Source: Streptosporangiaceae bacterium (lineage in GTDB: Bacteria > Actinomycetota > Actinomycetes > Streptosporangiales > Streptosporangiaceae). Taken from it: 64,000 bases of DNA. The translations under genes and the position numbers were made by a program. Positions 25,709 to 35,800 of this stretch are shown one piece after another; within the stretch, counting starts at the first letter, position 1, and every line of letters begins with the position of its first letter. The notes beneath the pieces were generated by a model. That model was not told the origin of the DNA. It saw only the letters and a program-made list of their open reading frames with translations, and made no database searches. Where the stretch lies: contig JAFARZ010000220.1 of assembly GCA_019245115.1 (NCBI GenBank), forward strand, positions 95,083 to 159,082, given 5' to 3'.

Positions 25709-27199
25709 ATGAAGGTGCGGATAGGCATTTCCCTCGGCCCGGGCGGAACGCCTTCCGGGTTCGGCGACGCCGTCGATCAGCTCGAGCAGGCCGGAGTCGA
25801 CTCCCTGTGGCTACCCGAGAACGTGTACGGCTCCCTGGTCGACCCGTTCACCGGGATGGCCTTCGCGCTGTCACGCACCATCCACCTGAAGGCCGGGAGC
25901 GGCATCTCGGTGCTGCCGGGGCGTCATCCGGTGCTGGTGGCCAAGCAGCTTGCGTCGCTGGCCGGGCTGGCGCCCGGGCGGGTGCTGCCGGTGTTCGGGC
26001 TGCGGCCGGCCCAGCAGGAGGAACGGGCCCTGTTCCCGGTTCCCGCGGGACGGCGCGCCGAGGTGTTCGACGAGGCGCTGACGCTCCTGCGGATGCTGCT
26101 GACCTCGGAGAACGTCTCGTTCGAGGGAGAGTTCTTCACGGTTTCCGGCGCGCGCACCGGGCCGCTGCCGGCCAAGCCGCTGGACATCTGGCTGGGCGGG
26201 AGCGCACCCGCCGGACTGCGGCGAGCCGGCCGGCTGGCGGACGGGTGGCTCGGGGCGCTGCTGACCCCGGCCGAGGCGGCCGCGGCCGTCGGCATCATCA
26301 CCGAAGCGGCGGCCGAGGCCGGGCGGACGGTGGATGACGATCACTTCGGGCTGAGCGTGGCGGTGACGTTCGACGGCATTCCGCCTTCGCTGGTGGCGTC
26401 CGTGCGGCGGCGGCGGCCGGACGCGGACCCGGCGACGCTGGTGGCCCATGGCTGGGACGGGGCGCGACGGCTGCTTTCGCAGTACGTGGACGCGGGGCTG
26501 AGCAAGTTCGTGATCCGGCCGGTCTCCGCCGACGGCATCGGCGAGTTCGTGGAGGGTTTCGTCCGCGAGCTGACGCCGCTCCAGAGCGGGTTACAGCGGC
26601 GGTCGCCGGATCCACGGCTGGGCCAGCTCCAGGGCCTTGCCGACACGGAACACGGTTGCGTCGTCGTAGGTGTGGCCGACGATCTGGATGCCGGTCGGCA
26701 GGCTTTCCGCGTAGCCGCTCGGCACGGCGAGGACCGGACAGCGGTTGCTGATGTTGAACGGGACCGTCATCGTGGCGGTCTCCGGCGGCCCCAGCACCTC
26801 GCCCTCCTCGGGTCCCAGCTGGTCGTACGCGGCGGGCAGGCCGGGCCTCGTGGTGGTGGGACAGATCAGCGCGTCAAACGGTTGCATCGCCTCGGCCAGC
26901 TCGCGTTGCATCCGGGCCTCGGTGCGCAGCCCGTCGAGGAAGGAGAGGTGCTCCTTCGCCCACGCCATCTGGTCGGCGAGCGCCACGGTGTACGGCATCA
27001 GCTCCGCGCGGTGATCCCTGGCGATCTCGCTGATGATGGCACCGAAGATCTGGGTGAAGTGGACCGCCGATGTGCGGCGGATCTCCTCGTGGGTCCACGG
27101 CAGCTCGATCTCCTCGACCGTCGCTCCCGCGTCGGCCAGGATCCGCGCCGCCGCCCGGGTATTGGCCGCGACATCCTCGCCAACCGGGTAGTCACCTAG
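25709..27199 (+). CDS. F420-type luciferase-like oxidoreductase with a lost stop
   Basis: The first 295 residues are a complete luciferase-like monooxygenase barrel (KVRIGISLGPGG...SLWLPENVYGS...KAGSGISVLPGRHPVLVAKQLASLAGLAPGRVLPVFGL...PLDIWLGGSAPAGLRRAGRLADGWLGALL...FVIRPVS), as in F420-dependent oxidoreductases. The normal protein would end near 26590. No stop occurs there in this frame, and it runs on for about 200 codons antisense to the amidase gene, ending at 27199. The tail has no domain. Either the stop was lost by mutation, a frameshift lies near 26580, or readthrough is real. The barrel itself is well supported; the end is uncertain. ATG at 25709 is preferred. Confidence 0.75.
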   Translation: MKVRIGISLGPGGTPSGFGDAVDQLEQAGVDSLWLPENVYGSLVDPFTGMAFALSRTIHLKAGSGISVLPGRHPVLVAKQLASLAGLAPGRVLPVFGLRPAQQEERALFPVPAGRRAEVFDEALTLLRMLLTSENVSFEGEFFTVSGARTGPLPAKPLDIWLGGSAPAGLRRAGRLADGWLGALLTPAEAAAAVGIITEAAAEAGRTVDDDHFGLSVAVTFDGIPPSLVASVRRRRPDADPATLVAHGWDGARRLLSQYVDAGLSKFVIRPVSADGIGEFVEGFVRELTPLQSGLQRRSPDPRLGQLQGLADTEHGCVVVGVADDLDAGRQAFRVAARHGEDRTAVADVERDRHRGGLRRPQHLALLGSQLVVRGGQAGPRGGGTDQRVKRLHRLGQLALHPGLGAQPVEEGEVLLRPRHLVGERHGVRHQLRAVIPGDLADDGTEDLGEVDRRCAADLLVGPRQLDLLDRRSRVGQDPRRRPGIGRDILANRVVT

Positions 27200-27994
27200 C
27201 CGGACGCACAACGCCAGGCGCATTCCGGTGATGGGCTCGTAGGTGGCCGGCAGCGTCAGCCGCGGCCGCAGCGACGTGTGGTCGCGCGGATCGGGCCCGA
27301 TCAGCACGTTGGCGAACGCGACGCAGTCGTCCACCGTCCGGGCGAGCGGTCCGTCCCCGCGGTAGAAGTCGGCGGCCAGCGGCGGCGCGCCCGGGATGCG
27401 CCCGTACGGCGCCTTGAACCCGACGGTGCCGGTGAACGCGGCCGGGACCCGGGTCGACCCGGCGATGTCCGAGCCGGAGGCGAGCAGCGTCGTCCCGGCG
27501 GCGAGCGAGGCGGCCGAGCCTCCCGACGAACCGCCCGGCGTGCAGGCGGTGTTCCATGGGTTACGGGTGACGCCCCACATCCGCGTGTGCGTGAAGAAGG
27601 TGCAACTGAACTCGGGTGTCGTGGTGCGCGCGTGGATGATCCCGCCGGCGGCCAGGATGCGATCGATGACCGGCGCGTTCTCGGTCGCGACATTCCCGGC
27701 GTTGACCAGTGAACCCTCGGTGAACGACCGCCCCGCGATGGCGTGCTTCTCCTTGGTGGCAACCGGGATGCCTTCCAGCGGGCGGGGCTCCCGGCCGCCC
27801 TTGCCGAGGTAGCGCCCCTCGGCCTCCCGTGCCTGGTCGAGCGCCTCGGCGAAGAGCCGTTCGGCGAAGGCGTTGATCACCGGCTCGACCTTCTCGGCCC
27901 GTTCGATGACGGCCCGCATGAGCTCGACCGGGGACAGCTCACGGGCACGGAACAACCTCAGGGCCTCGGTGGCGCTCAGATAATGAAGGTCCAT
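26591..27994 (-). CDS. Amidase-signature-family amidase
   Basis: The 467-residue protein has the Ser-cisSer-Lys triad of the amidase signature family: Lys81 in VATKEKHAIAG, the glycine/serine stretch PGGSSGGSAA (serines about 156-157), and Ser180 in GSDIAGSTR. It hydrolyses an amide bond, perhaps of an aryl or aliphatic amide, and acts in the cytoplasm. It is convergent with the luciferase-like gene, whose open frame covers the amidase 3' end. Length and motif spacing are normal, so the amidase itself looks intact. Confidence 0.88.
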   Translation of the reverse strand: MDLHYLSATEALRLFRARELSPVELMRAVIERAEKVEPVINAFAERLFAEALDQAREAEGRYLGKGGREPRPLEGIPVATKEKHAIAGRSFTEGSLVNAGNVATENAPVIDRILAAGGIIHARTTTPEFSCTFFTHTRMWGVTRNPWNTACTPGGSSGGSAASLAAGTTLLASGSDIAGSTRVPAAFTGTVGFKAPYGRIPGAPPLAADFYRGDGPLARTVDDCVAFANVLIGPDPRDHTSLRPRLTLPATYEPITGMRLALCVRLGDYPVGEDVAANTRAAARILADAGATVEEIELPWTHEEIRRTSAVHFTQIFGAIISEIARDHRAELMPYTVALADQMAWAKEHLSFLDGLRTEARMQRELAEAMQPFDALICPTTTRPGLPAAYDQLGPEEGEVLGPPETATMTVPFNISNRCPVLAVPSGYAESLPTGIQIVGHTYDDATVFRVGKALELAQPWIRRPPL

Positions 27995-28152
27995 GAACCC
28001 ATGGTGCGCCCAGCCGGGTCAGCCGACAAACGTCACGAACCCGCCCTCTGGTGTAGCGGATCGAAGTCGCGGTTCCGCGGTGCTACCGGATAGGCATGAA
28101 TGTCCGCTAAGACCCGAACGGGATCTGGATTAAGAAGTCGCGCGGATAGGTG

Positions 28153-29019
28153 AGTGATCACGGTCGCCTGGCCGGGCGGTCGTCCCATCGGTACAGGGTC
28201 CAGGCCTGCCGGATGAGGCTACGGACAGTGATGATGGTGTCGGCGAGGTCGAAGAAGGCGTCGATGACCTCCTCGTTGCGTTCGTAGCAGCGCTGGAGCC
28301 GGTTGAATGCGTTGTGCCAGGCGTTGGTCCGCTCGACGTGCCACCGCTGGCCTGCCTGGATGGGGGCCTTGTCGCCTTTATGAGCGATTTCCCCGGCCAT
28401 ATCGCGTCCGGCGAGTTCGTCGCGGGTCTTCTGCGAGTCGTAGCCCGCGTCGAGATGGACGGTGATGTCGTCTGGCAGCGGGCCGAGGTCGTCGAGTTTG
28501 TCCAGCGTGGGGGCCAGCAGCGGGGAGTCGTGCCGGTTCGCGGGGGCGAGTACCCGGTCCAGCGGGATGCCGTAGCCCTCGACCAGCAGGGACCGTTTCA
28601 TGCCCAGCTTGCGGCGGTCCACCGGGCTGGGCCCGGCGCATTGGCCGCCGCCGGGAGCTTTGGTGATGCACCCGTCGACCGCCAGGTCCTGCAGGAGGAG
28701 GCCGACGATGCGGTCATAGGAATCGAGGGCGATCTGCTTGAGCCGGGCGAAGATCCCGGCCTTGATCCATTCGTTGCGGCGTTCGCGGATCGTGGTGGCT
28801 GAGCAGCTGCAGTCGGCGATCGACTCATATGAGCAGCCGAATCGCAGGATCTGGATGAGTTTCTCGAAAATGATCCGGTCCGGGATCCGCGGCTTGTGGC
28901 AGCCCAGCGGGTGAGCAGGGTCATAGACCGGGCGATCGGGCAGCAGCGCGGCGAACTGGTCCCAGAGGGGCTCCAGCAGCCATGATGGGATGGCAGGCAC
29001 AGGGACTCCCGTGATCACT
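28153..29019 (-). mobile_element. IS5-like insertion sequence
   Basis: The transposase gene is bracketed by AGTGATCACGG at 28153-28163 and its inverse CCGTGATCACT at 29009-29019, which are the likely terminal inverted repeats. Target duplications were not clear. The element sits between the amidase and the Wadjet operon. A further inverted copy of the right end (TGATCAC...CCCTGTGCC) lies just outside at 29038-29056. Confidence 0.7.
28158..29018 (-). CDS. IS5-family transposase
   Basis: The 286-residue transposase has an N-terminal helix region (PRIPDRIIFEKLIQILRFGCSYESIADCSCSATTIRERRNEW) and a DDE core: DLAVDGCITKAPGG (first Asp), VHLDAGYDSQKTRDEL (second Asp), and HVERTNAWHNAFNRLQRCYERN (Glu), the Y-(2)-R-(3)-E-(6)-K pattern of the IS5/IS4 group in altered form. 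The start is a GTG inside the right terminal repeat, and the stop is inside the left. The gene looks full length and may be active. Confidence 0.88.
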   Translation of the reverse strand: MITGVPVPAIPSWLLEPLWDQFAALLPDRPVYDPAHPLGCHKPRIPDRIIFEKLIQILRFGCSYESIADCSCSATTIRERRNEWIKAGIFARLKQIALDSYDRIVGLLLQDLAVDGCITKAPGGGQCAGPSPVDRRKLGMKRSLLVEGYGIPLDRVLAPANRHDSPLLAPTLDKLDDLGPLPDDITVHLDAGYDSQKTRDELAGRDMAGEIAHKGDKAPIQAGQRWHVERTNAWHNAFNRLQRCYERNEEVIDAFFDLADTIITVRSLIRQAWTLYRWDDRPARRP

Positions 29020-29056
29020 GAGCGTAGACAACTCGAATGATCACGGACCCTGTGCC
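28996..29056. repeat. Inverted repeat at the right end of the IS
   Basis: GGCACAGGG (28996-29004) pairs with CCCTGTGCC (29048-29056), and GTGATCA (29011-29017) with TGATCAC (29038-29044). The outer copy encodes an MITDPVPVS-like start similar to the transposase N-terminus. This suggests a remnant second IS end, or a regulator site over the transposase promoter. Confidence 0.6.
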
Positions 29057-29334
29057 TGTCTCGCCTCAGGACACGCCGAAGTCCCTCAGATCACGCCAAT
29101 CCGCGCGGGCTCTAAGACGGAATTCCCGGGCGGTGGCGGCGTCCTCGCGTGGTTGTTTCGGGCTTCGTGGTGCTTTTTGTGCAGCGGGGTGCACCAAAGT
29201 AACCACAAGGCCCGGATCAACCGCGATAACTGCCCGGTATGCCCGTTTCCCGGAGCGCATGCGCCGGCCGGACTGCGGCCGCAACGGTTCCGGGCGCCTC
29301 AGCGCCCGCTATGTCGCCCCTCGTTAAGGTGCCG

Positions 29335-29505
29335 TGCTAGCCTGGGAAACCCGCGCGTATCGCCGCATAGCGGGCATACCGGCCAGCCATGTTGCGGAAA
29401 TTAGGAGCCTTCCGGAGGAAAGGGCGCCGGAAACCGGTACCCTTTCTTCCGCGAAGCTCTTTTATTCCGTGTCGTCCCGTGAAACCGTCGTGCACATAAT
29501 GGTCA
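29335..29505 (+). repeat. Dispersed ~172-bp hairpin repeat, copy 3
   Basis: The block starts with a TGCTAGCCTGGGAAAC-type stretch, then CGCATAGCGGGCAT, GCGGAAATTAGGAGCC, and an extended inner stem GAGGAAAGGGCGCCGG-aaa-CCGGTACCCTTTCTTC with only two mismatches. It then has GCTCTTTTATTCCGTGTCG and ACATAATGGTCAA. The inner stem has changed on both sides relative to copy 2, as expected if pairing is kept by selection. Confidence 0.75.
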
Positions 29506-29655
29506 ATCCCGGCAAATTCGGACGACCATTCAGGGAAATCCGGGAACTCGGCTTAAGGTAACCGTCCACGATCTTCTGGCGAGCTGATTACCGCTGCCGT
29601 CAACTCCCGCAAATGCTGAAATGCCGGATATGTCCGAGAGTGGAGACGGGACACC

Positions 29656-29800
29656 TGGCGGGGTGTGGGGCGTGCTTGGGCTGGGCTGAGTGCGGCGCGC
29701 CTCGCCGGGCTTGCGGCGCGCGCCTCGCTGGGCTGAGTGCGGCGCGCGCCTCGCCGGGCTTGCGGCGCGCGCCTCGCCGGGCTTGGGGACGCGCCTGTCA
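29656..29800 (+). repeat. GC-rich tandem repeat before jetA
   Basis: About four to five units of 23-26 bases of the type GGGCTTGCGGCGCGCGCCTC alternate with a GGGCTGAGTGCGGCG version. The array ends about 30 bases before the jetA start codon. It has no coding sense; the frame open through it is not part of jetA. Confidence 0.75.
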
Positions 29801-29830
29801 GGGGCGGTCACGCGTTACGATTCGAAGGTT

Positions 29831-31438
29831 ATGAGTGCGAGCGCAGAGTCCAGCGCGAGCGACACGGGCAACGCGACCAACGCGAGCGCGCTGGATCTTG
29901 ACGCGCTCGCGGTCAGCGACAGGTTCCGGCTGTTCAACTTCACCCGGCGCGATGACCATGTCGCCTACCTGTGGGTGCTGCGCGCGCTGGACCGGCTCCG
30001 TGCCGTGCACATGGTGCAGGCACACAGCGACGACGTGGCGCAGGCACTCAAGGAGCTCGGCGGCATCCACGACGAGGTCCCGACCCTCGACGGCCGGCTG
30101 AGAGAGCGCCTGGACGCCCTGGCCGAGGACAAGATGCTGCACCGCCTCGAGGACGCGTCCCGGGCGGGCAGCCTGGCCAGGTACCGGAACCGCCAGTCCG
30201 TCTACCAGTTCAGCGAGCTGGGTTACCGGGCGTTCACCGCGGTGGAGGACGTGCTCGGGGCCAGGATCCGCGACGCCAACCTGTCCCGCCTGGTGTTCTC
30301 CGATATCCTCGACGACCTCAGGGCCCTGGCCGGCGCCACGAACCAGAACGACAAGGACCAGGTGTACCGAAGGCTTTCCCGTCTCGACACCGTCCTGGAC
30401 GACATGTCGCGGCGGGCCGCGCAGTTCCACCTCACGCTGGGCGAGATCATCCGCTCGACCGACACCTCACCGGACACGTTCCTGCGGTACAAGAACGCCC
30501 TGCTCACCCACATGACCGACTTCATGGCCGAACTCGACCGCTACCTGCCCCGGCTGGCCGCCGCCGTGGCGGCCGTGGACGAGGAGCCGATGTTCCGCCT
30601 GGCCGCCGAGGCCGACGAGCGCCCGTTCCTGTCGTCCGGCGACCGGTACGACGACTGGCGCAGGAGATGGGCCGCCCTCCGCGCCTGGTTCGCCAACGCC
30701 AACGCCAACGACAACGCCAACGCCAACGCCAACGCCAACGCCAACGATAACGCCAACGACGGCACGCGGGAGTCCAGGGCCGAGGGGCTGCGCACCGCCA
30801 CCCGTGCCGCGGTCTCCGGGGTGATCGCGCTGCTCCGTCAGGTCACCGAGGCGCAGCGCGGGGGAGTGAACCGCTCCTCCCAGCTCAGGCACCTCGCCGA
30901 GTGGGTGTTCAGCGCCCCTGACGAAGGATCGGCCTACGCCCTGATGTCGGCCGCGTTCAACATCAGGTCAGCCCGGCATCTCGGCGGCGCGCACGACGAC
31001 GCCGAACAGATCTCCAGCCGCGTGGCGTGGTGGGACGCGCCGGGCGTGGAGATCTCGGTCACGCTGTTCAGGCGGGGAAAGCCCCCCACGCCGGGCGTCC
31101 CGCAGCCCGCCAGGGCCAGCCCCGCCATCAAGGCGGAGCTCAGACGCCGCCAGGCCGCCGAGCGCCATGCCGGGCGTGCCGCCGCTGAGCGCCTGCTGCG
31201 GAACGGCGCGCACGACAGGATCCTCGACGAGAACGAGACGAGGGTCCTGCTCAGGCTGCTCACCCTGGCCACGGAGGCACGCACCGTGGTGGCCGGCCGC
31301 CTCACGACCGCGACCGGCGGCAACGACGTGCTCACCATGCGCCTGGTCCCCTCGGATCAGGGCAGCGCCGTCATGACCCAAAACGGCGTCCTCCATCTCC
31401 CCGGCTTCACGCTGCGACTCGAACCGGCGAGGCGGTGA
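29831..31438 (+). CDS. jetA: Wadjet type II protein JetA (TIGR02677/DUF2397)
   Basis: First gene of a four-gene Wadjet system, which detects and cuts circular plasmids. JetA is the kleisin-like subunit that bridges the SMC ATPase heads. The 535-residue product shows the DUF2397 pattern (FRLFNFTRRDDHVAYLWVLRALDRLRAVHM, VYQFSELGYRAFTAVEDVLG, DTFLRYKNALLTHMTDFMAELDRYLPRL). A run of Asn-Ala pairs interrupted by Asp (residues about 290-312), coded by a six-base repeat, lies in a linker and is probably length-variable. The ATG at 29831 is chosen, since the open frame before it runs through the tandem repeat. The stop is seven bases before jetB. Confidence 0.88.
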   Translation: MSASAESSASDTGNATNASALDLDALAVSDRFRLFNFTRRDDHVAYLWVLRALDRLRAVHMVQAHSDDVAQALKELGGIHDEVPTLDGRLRERLDALAEDKMLHRLEDASRAGSLARYRNRQSVYQFSELGYRAFTAVEDVLGARIRDANLSRLVFSDILDDLRALAGATNQNDKDQVYRRLSRLDTVLDDMSRRAAQFHLTLGEIIRSTDTSPDTFLRYKNALLTHMTDFMAELDRYLPRLAAAVAAVDEEPMFRLAAEADERPFLSSGDRYDDWRRRWAALRAWFANANANDNANANANANANDNANDGTRESRAEGLRTATRAAVSGVIALLRQVTEAQRGGVNRSSQLRHLAEWVFSAPDEGSAYALMSAAFNIRSARHLGGAHDDAEQISSRVAWWDAPGVEISVTLFRRGKPPTPGVPQPARASPAIKAELRRRQAAERHAGRAAAERLLRNGAHDRILDENETRVLLRLLTLATEARTVVAGRLTTATGGNDVLTMRLVPSDQGSAVMTQNGVLHLPGFTLRLEPARR

Positions 31439-31445
31439 CAAACCC

Positions 31446-32837
31446 ATGGCCCCGTCAGCAGCCGCGAACGTCCAGCTCAGCGACCTAGGGTCGTACCAGC
31501 ACGCGGTCCGGCTCGTGCTCACCCACGACGTGATCACCGCCACCCATCCGCGTCCGGGCATCCTCGAGCAGGTCCTGCGCTGGGCCGACCAGATGACGAA
31601 GGACTTCCGCGACCTGCTCGGCTACACGCTCATCGCCACGACCCGCCAGGTGCGCGTCATCCGGCGGCTCGACGCGCTCGACCCGACCCAGTCGGCCAGC
31701 TTCTCGTCCAAATCGGGCAGGCCGTTCGACCGGCGCCGCCTCGCCTACCTGTGCCTGGTCCTGGCCAGCTTTCAGCGGTCCCGTGTCGAGATCAGCCTGG
31801 CCGACCTGGTCCGCGCGTTCACCCCGGCCGCGAACGCCATCGAGGGCCTGGGCTTCGATCCGACGGTGACCGCCCACAAGGCCGCGGTCGTGGACGTGCT
31901 TGACTGGCTGGTGGACCGCGGCGCGCTCAAGCTCTCCGACGGGTCCCTCGAAGCCTGGGCGCAGGACACCGAAAGCGGCGACGCGCTCTACGACATCGAT
32001 CACGATATCTGCGCGGCGCTGTTCCGCCCGGCGCGGCCGTTGCAGCACCTGACCAGCGCCGCCGGACTGCTGGACGCCACGTTCGTCAGCGCCAAGCGGG
32101 GCGCGCAGCGCGAGGCCGCGGCCCAGCGTGCCGCCCGCGCGCTGGTCGAGTACCCGGTCGTCTACTACGCGCGGGCCGAACCGGAGATCGCCGAGGCGCT
32201 CCGTTCCCAGGGCGTGGCCGAGAACCTGGCCCGGCTCACCGGGCTGGCCGTGGAGCGCCGCGCCGAGGGGATCATGCTGGCCGACGCCGGCGGCCGCTTC
32301 ACCGACCGCCCGTTTCCCGGCCGGGGCGGTGCGGTCAACCGCGCGGCTGGCCTGCTGCTGGCCAAGATCGCCGACCTGCTTGAGGACCAAGGCGAGACGC
32401 TGACCAGCCTCGAGGTCCCCGCGGACGCCGAAGACCAGCGCGACCTGCTGACCAGGATCGACTCCGCGCTGCCGATGGCCGGGGTAGTGCGAGAGCTGGC
32501 CTGGTCCGCGCCGGCGGAAAATCACGATTACCACGAACGTACGGTGGTTCCTCCCCTGGCACCCGCGCTTCTCGCACCGTTCGTTGAGCTCAGCAGGCTT
32601 CACGTCATGATCGGCGAACTCTACGACGAGCTTGGCGCCGCCTCGTTCACCATCACCTGGCAGCATGACCGGCGCGGCCTGCTGAACGCCGCGCTGGCGT
32701 TGCTCGCGGACCTGCGGCTGCTCCGGCCGGTGCCCGGCGGGGTGCTGGTGCTGCCCGCCGCGGCCAGGTACCGCACTATCAAGCTGGCGCTACCCGTCCG
32801 GCACGCCGATGGCCAGATGGCTCTGGAGCTGGGATGA
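31446..32837 (+). CDS. jetB: Wadjet type II protein JetB (TIGR02678/DUF2398)
   Basis: The second Wadjet subunit, a winged-helix KITE-like partner that binds the kleisin. The 463-residue product has the DUF2398 layout with TKDFRDLLGYTLIATTRQVRVIRRL, RRRLAYLCLVLASFQRSRVEISLADLVRAF, DVLDWLVDRGALKLSDGS, and a helical C-terminal part. An HERTVVPP stretch near residue 364 carries the recurring motif (core 32533-32548). The ATG of jetC overlaps the stop (ATGA), so the genes are coupled. Confidence 0.87.
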   Translation: MAPSAAANVQLSDLGSYQHAVRLVLTHDVITATHPRPGILEQVLRWADQMTKDFRDLLGYTLIATTRQVRVIRRLDALDPTQSASFSSKSGRPFDRRRLAYLCLVLASFQRSRVEISLADLVRAFTPAANAIEGLGFDPTVTAHKAAVVDVLDWLVDRGALKLSDGSLEAWAQDTESGDALYDIDHDICAALFRPARPLQHLTSAAGLLDATFVSAKRGAQREAAAQRAARALVEYPVVYYARAEPEIAEALRSQGVAENLARLTGLAVERRAEGIMLADAGGRFTDRPFPGRGGAVNRAAGLLLAKIADLLEDQGETLTSLEVPADAEDQRDLLTRIDSALPMAGVVRELAWSAPAENHDYHERTVVPPLAPALLAPFVELSRLHVMIGELYDELGAASFTITWQHDRRGLLNAALALLADLRLLRPVPGGVLVLPAAARYRTIKLALPVRHADGQMALELG

Positions 32838-35800
32838 CCGGCCGCTTCCGGCCCGCCCGGGCGGGTGTGATCAACGTGTGGGACTACGTCGACGAGGAGT
32901 GGGCGTTCGCGGACGGCCGCCTGGCGCTGCGCGGCCACAACGGGTCGGGCAAGACCAAGGCGCTCGAGGTGCTGTTCCCGTTCGTGCTCGACGGGGTGGC
33001 CGACTCCCGCCGGCTTGACCCGTTCAGCGGGGAGAACCGCACGATGAAGTCCAACCTGCTGTACCGCGGCCAGGAGTCCGAGTACGGCTATGTGTGGATG
33101 GAGTTCTCTGCTCCTCGGGACGAAACGGTGACGCTGATCATCGGGATGCGCGCGCACCGCAACACCGACGGCGTGCGGATGTCGTTCTACGTCACCGGCA
33201 GGCGGCTCGGCGTGGATTTCGGCTTGCTGTCGGCGGATTCCCGGCCACTGACCGAACGCCAGCTCAAGGCGGTCCTGGAACCCGAGGCGTGGCGCAGGAC
33301 CGCGACCGAATACCGGGACCTGGTGGACGCGAGGCTGTTCGGCCTGGGGCGGGAGCGGTACGCGCAGCTGCTTGATCTGCTGCTCGCGCTGCGCCGCCCG
33401 CTGCTGGCCAAGGATCTCGACCCGGGCAAGGTGTCCGACACGCTGAGCTCGGGACTGAGCCCGGTCGACGAGGACCTGGTGCAGCAGGCGGCGCGGGACT
33501 TCGAGAACCTCGCCGCCGTGCAGAAGCTCTTCGACGACCTGACCGCGGCGAACGCGGCCGTGCAGGAGTTCCTCACCCACTACGTGGCCTACCTGCGGGC
33601 CCACGTGAAGTTCCAGCTCGACCGGGTGCGGGCCCGGATGGAGACGGCCGGCGATCACGCGGAGAAGATCACGCGAGCCGAGGCCGAGCACCAGCGCGCG
33701 CTGCGTGCCGAGCACGACGCGGAAACCGCGCGGAACGCCCGGCGCGGCGAGGGCGAGCAGCTCCAGGGCAGGCTGGCCGGCCTGCGGAACTCCGAGGAGT
33801 ACAAGGCCCAGGGCAGGATCGAGGACAAGCGGCGTGAGGTGGCCCAGCGTGCCCAGGAGCTGGAGAACCAGCGCCGCCAGCTCGGTCGCGACGAGCGCCA
33901 GATCGCGGATTTGCGAGCCGCGGCGGACAAGCTCGCCCGCCGGGCGGCGCAGGCCCGCCACGAAGCGGACCGGTACGGTCTCGCCCTGGACGACGCCGCG
34001 CAGCGATCCGGCATCGCCGACGACGGCTTCGGCCCGGTCGACCCTGGCGACGATCTGCTGAATACCGCGCGGGCGCGGGTCGCGGCACGCCGCGACGACG
34101 TCGGCGAGATCAGGCGGCTTCTCGAGGCCATCCGCGACGCCAGGTCCAGACGCGACTTCACCGAGCAGGATCTCGGCCGCAAGGAAACCGCGGAACGCGA
34201 CGAGGAGCAGGCGTCCGCCGTAGCCGCCGGGAACCTGGCGCAGGCGCGCCAGTCAGCCGCCGCCGAACTGGCGTCCTGGACCGCCCACTGGGCCGCCTTC
34301 GCGGACGCTGCCGAGCCCCTGGCCGGCGCGCTCGATCGTATCGGCGAACCGGGCGAGCCCGGCCTCGGCGAGCTGTTCGGCCAGCTCACCGCCGAGCGCC
34401 AGGCCGCCGCGATCACCGAACGGGCCAACCTCCAGACCCAGCTCCGCGACCTCCGCCAGCACCTCGCCGGGCTGCGCGCCGAACGGGACGCGATCGCCGC
34501 CGAGCAAGACGACGCGCCGCCGCCCAGCGACCTGCGCCCGGCCAGCCGCGAGGATCGCCCCGGCGCCCCGCTGTGGCAGCTGGTCCGGTTCGCGGACTCG
34601 CTCGACGACACCCGGGCCGCGGCGATCGAAGGTGCCCTGTACGGAGCCGGCCTGCTCACCGCCTGGCTTCACCCTGATCCAGCCCTCACCCGCGAGGCCA
34701 TAGCCGCCGCCGAGGCTGACGGCTACCTGCTTCCCGGGCCGCCCGCCGACGGCCGGACGCTCGCTGACGTGCTCGTCCCGGAAGAGGAAAACCCCGCCAT
34801 AGCCGCCGTCCTCCGCTCGATCGCGCTCACCGACGACGTTCTCGGCGCGGCATCGTCCCCGGCCGTCAGCACCAAGGCGCAGTTCAGTTACGGCGTCCAT
34901 GTGGGCGCGCGGCCCAAGGTTGCCCCCGAGTTCATCGGCGCGACGAACCGGGCCAGCCGGCGCCGCGCCCGGCTGGCCGAGCAGGACGAGCTGATCGCCG
35001 AATTCGTCGCCGAAGAGCAGCGCCGCGCCGCCGGCCTGGACCGGACCGAGGCGCTGCTCGCGGACCTGCGCAGGGCACGCAAGGAACTGCCGGACACCCG
35101 TCCGGTTGCCCGGGCCGCCGAGGCCGTCGCCACGCACGCCGCCTTGCTCGCCAGGGCACGCGACGACGCGGCCGCCGCCCGGAAGGCCCTTGACGTGTCG
35201 ATCGCGGAGGTCGACGCGAAGACCCGCCAGCTCCGCCAGGCCGCGGCCGAGCGCCGGATGCCCACCGCGACCGAGCAGGTGGACGCGATTGCCCGCGCCG
35301 CCGCCGAATTCGAGAACGCGGCGACCCAGCTGCACGCCGAACGCGCCAAGCTCGCCCAGGCCGAGGAGGACCTCGCCGCGCAGGCCGAGACGATCGAGCG
35401 GCGCAGGCTCGAGTACGCCGAAGCCGCCGGCGCCCTCGACGACCGCGAACGCGTCCAGGCGGCGCTGGAAGAGGAGTTCCGCACGCTGGAGGAGACCCTC
35501 GCCGCGGATGTCCAGCAGGTGCTCGAGCAGATCCGGAGAACTGAGGCGCTCATCGAGGAGTCCGCGCGCGAGTATCGCGAGCTGGACATCCGGGCCCGCG
35601 CCGAGCACGACAAGGCCACCGGCGCGGACCGGGACGTGCGCAACGAACGCCAGGCGTTCGCCGAAGCGGTCGGCCAGCTGCACGAGCAAGCCAGGCAGTT
35701 CGGCGACTACGCAAGGCCGGAGATCCGCACGCTGCTCGGCGTCAGCGACACTACCCCCTGGCCCGGCGCTGCCCCCTGGCCGGATCCGGCGAACCTCGGC

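Noticed and set aside
29037..29327. Plus-strand 96-codon frame next to the IS
   Set aside because: Only its first residues resemble the transposase start, because of the inverted duplicate; the remainder is not protein-like.
30541..30801. Minus-strand frame rich in ALALAL inside jetA
   Set aside because: It is the antisense shadow of the Asn-Ala repeat.
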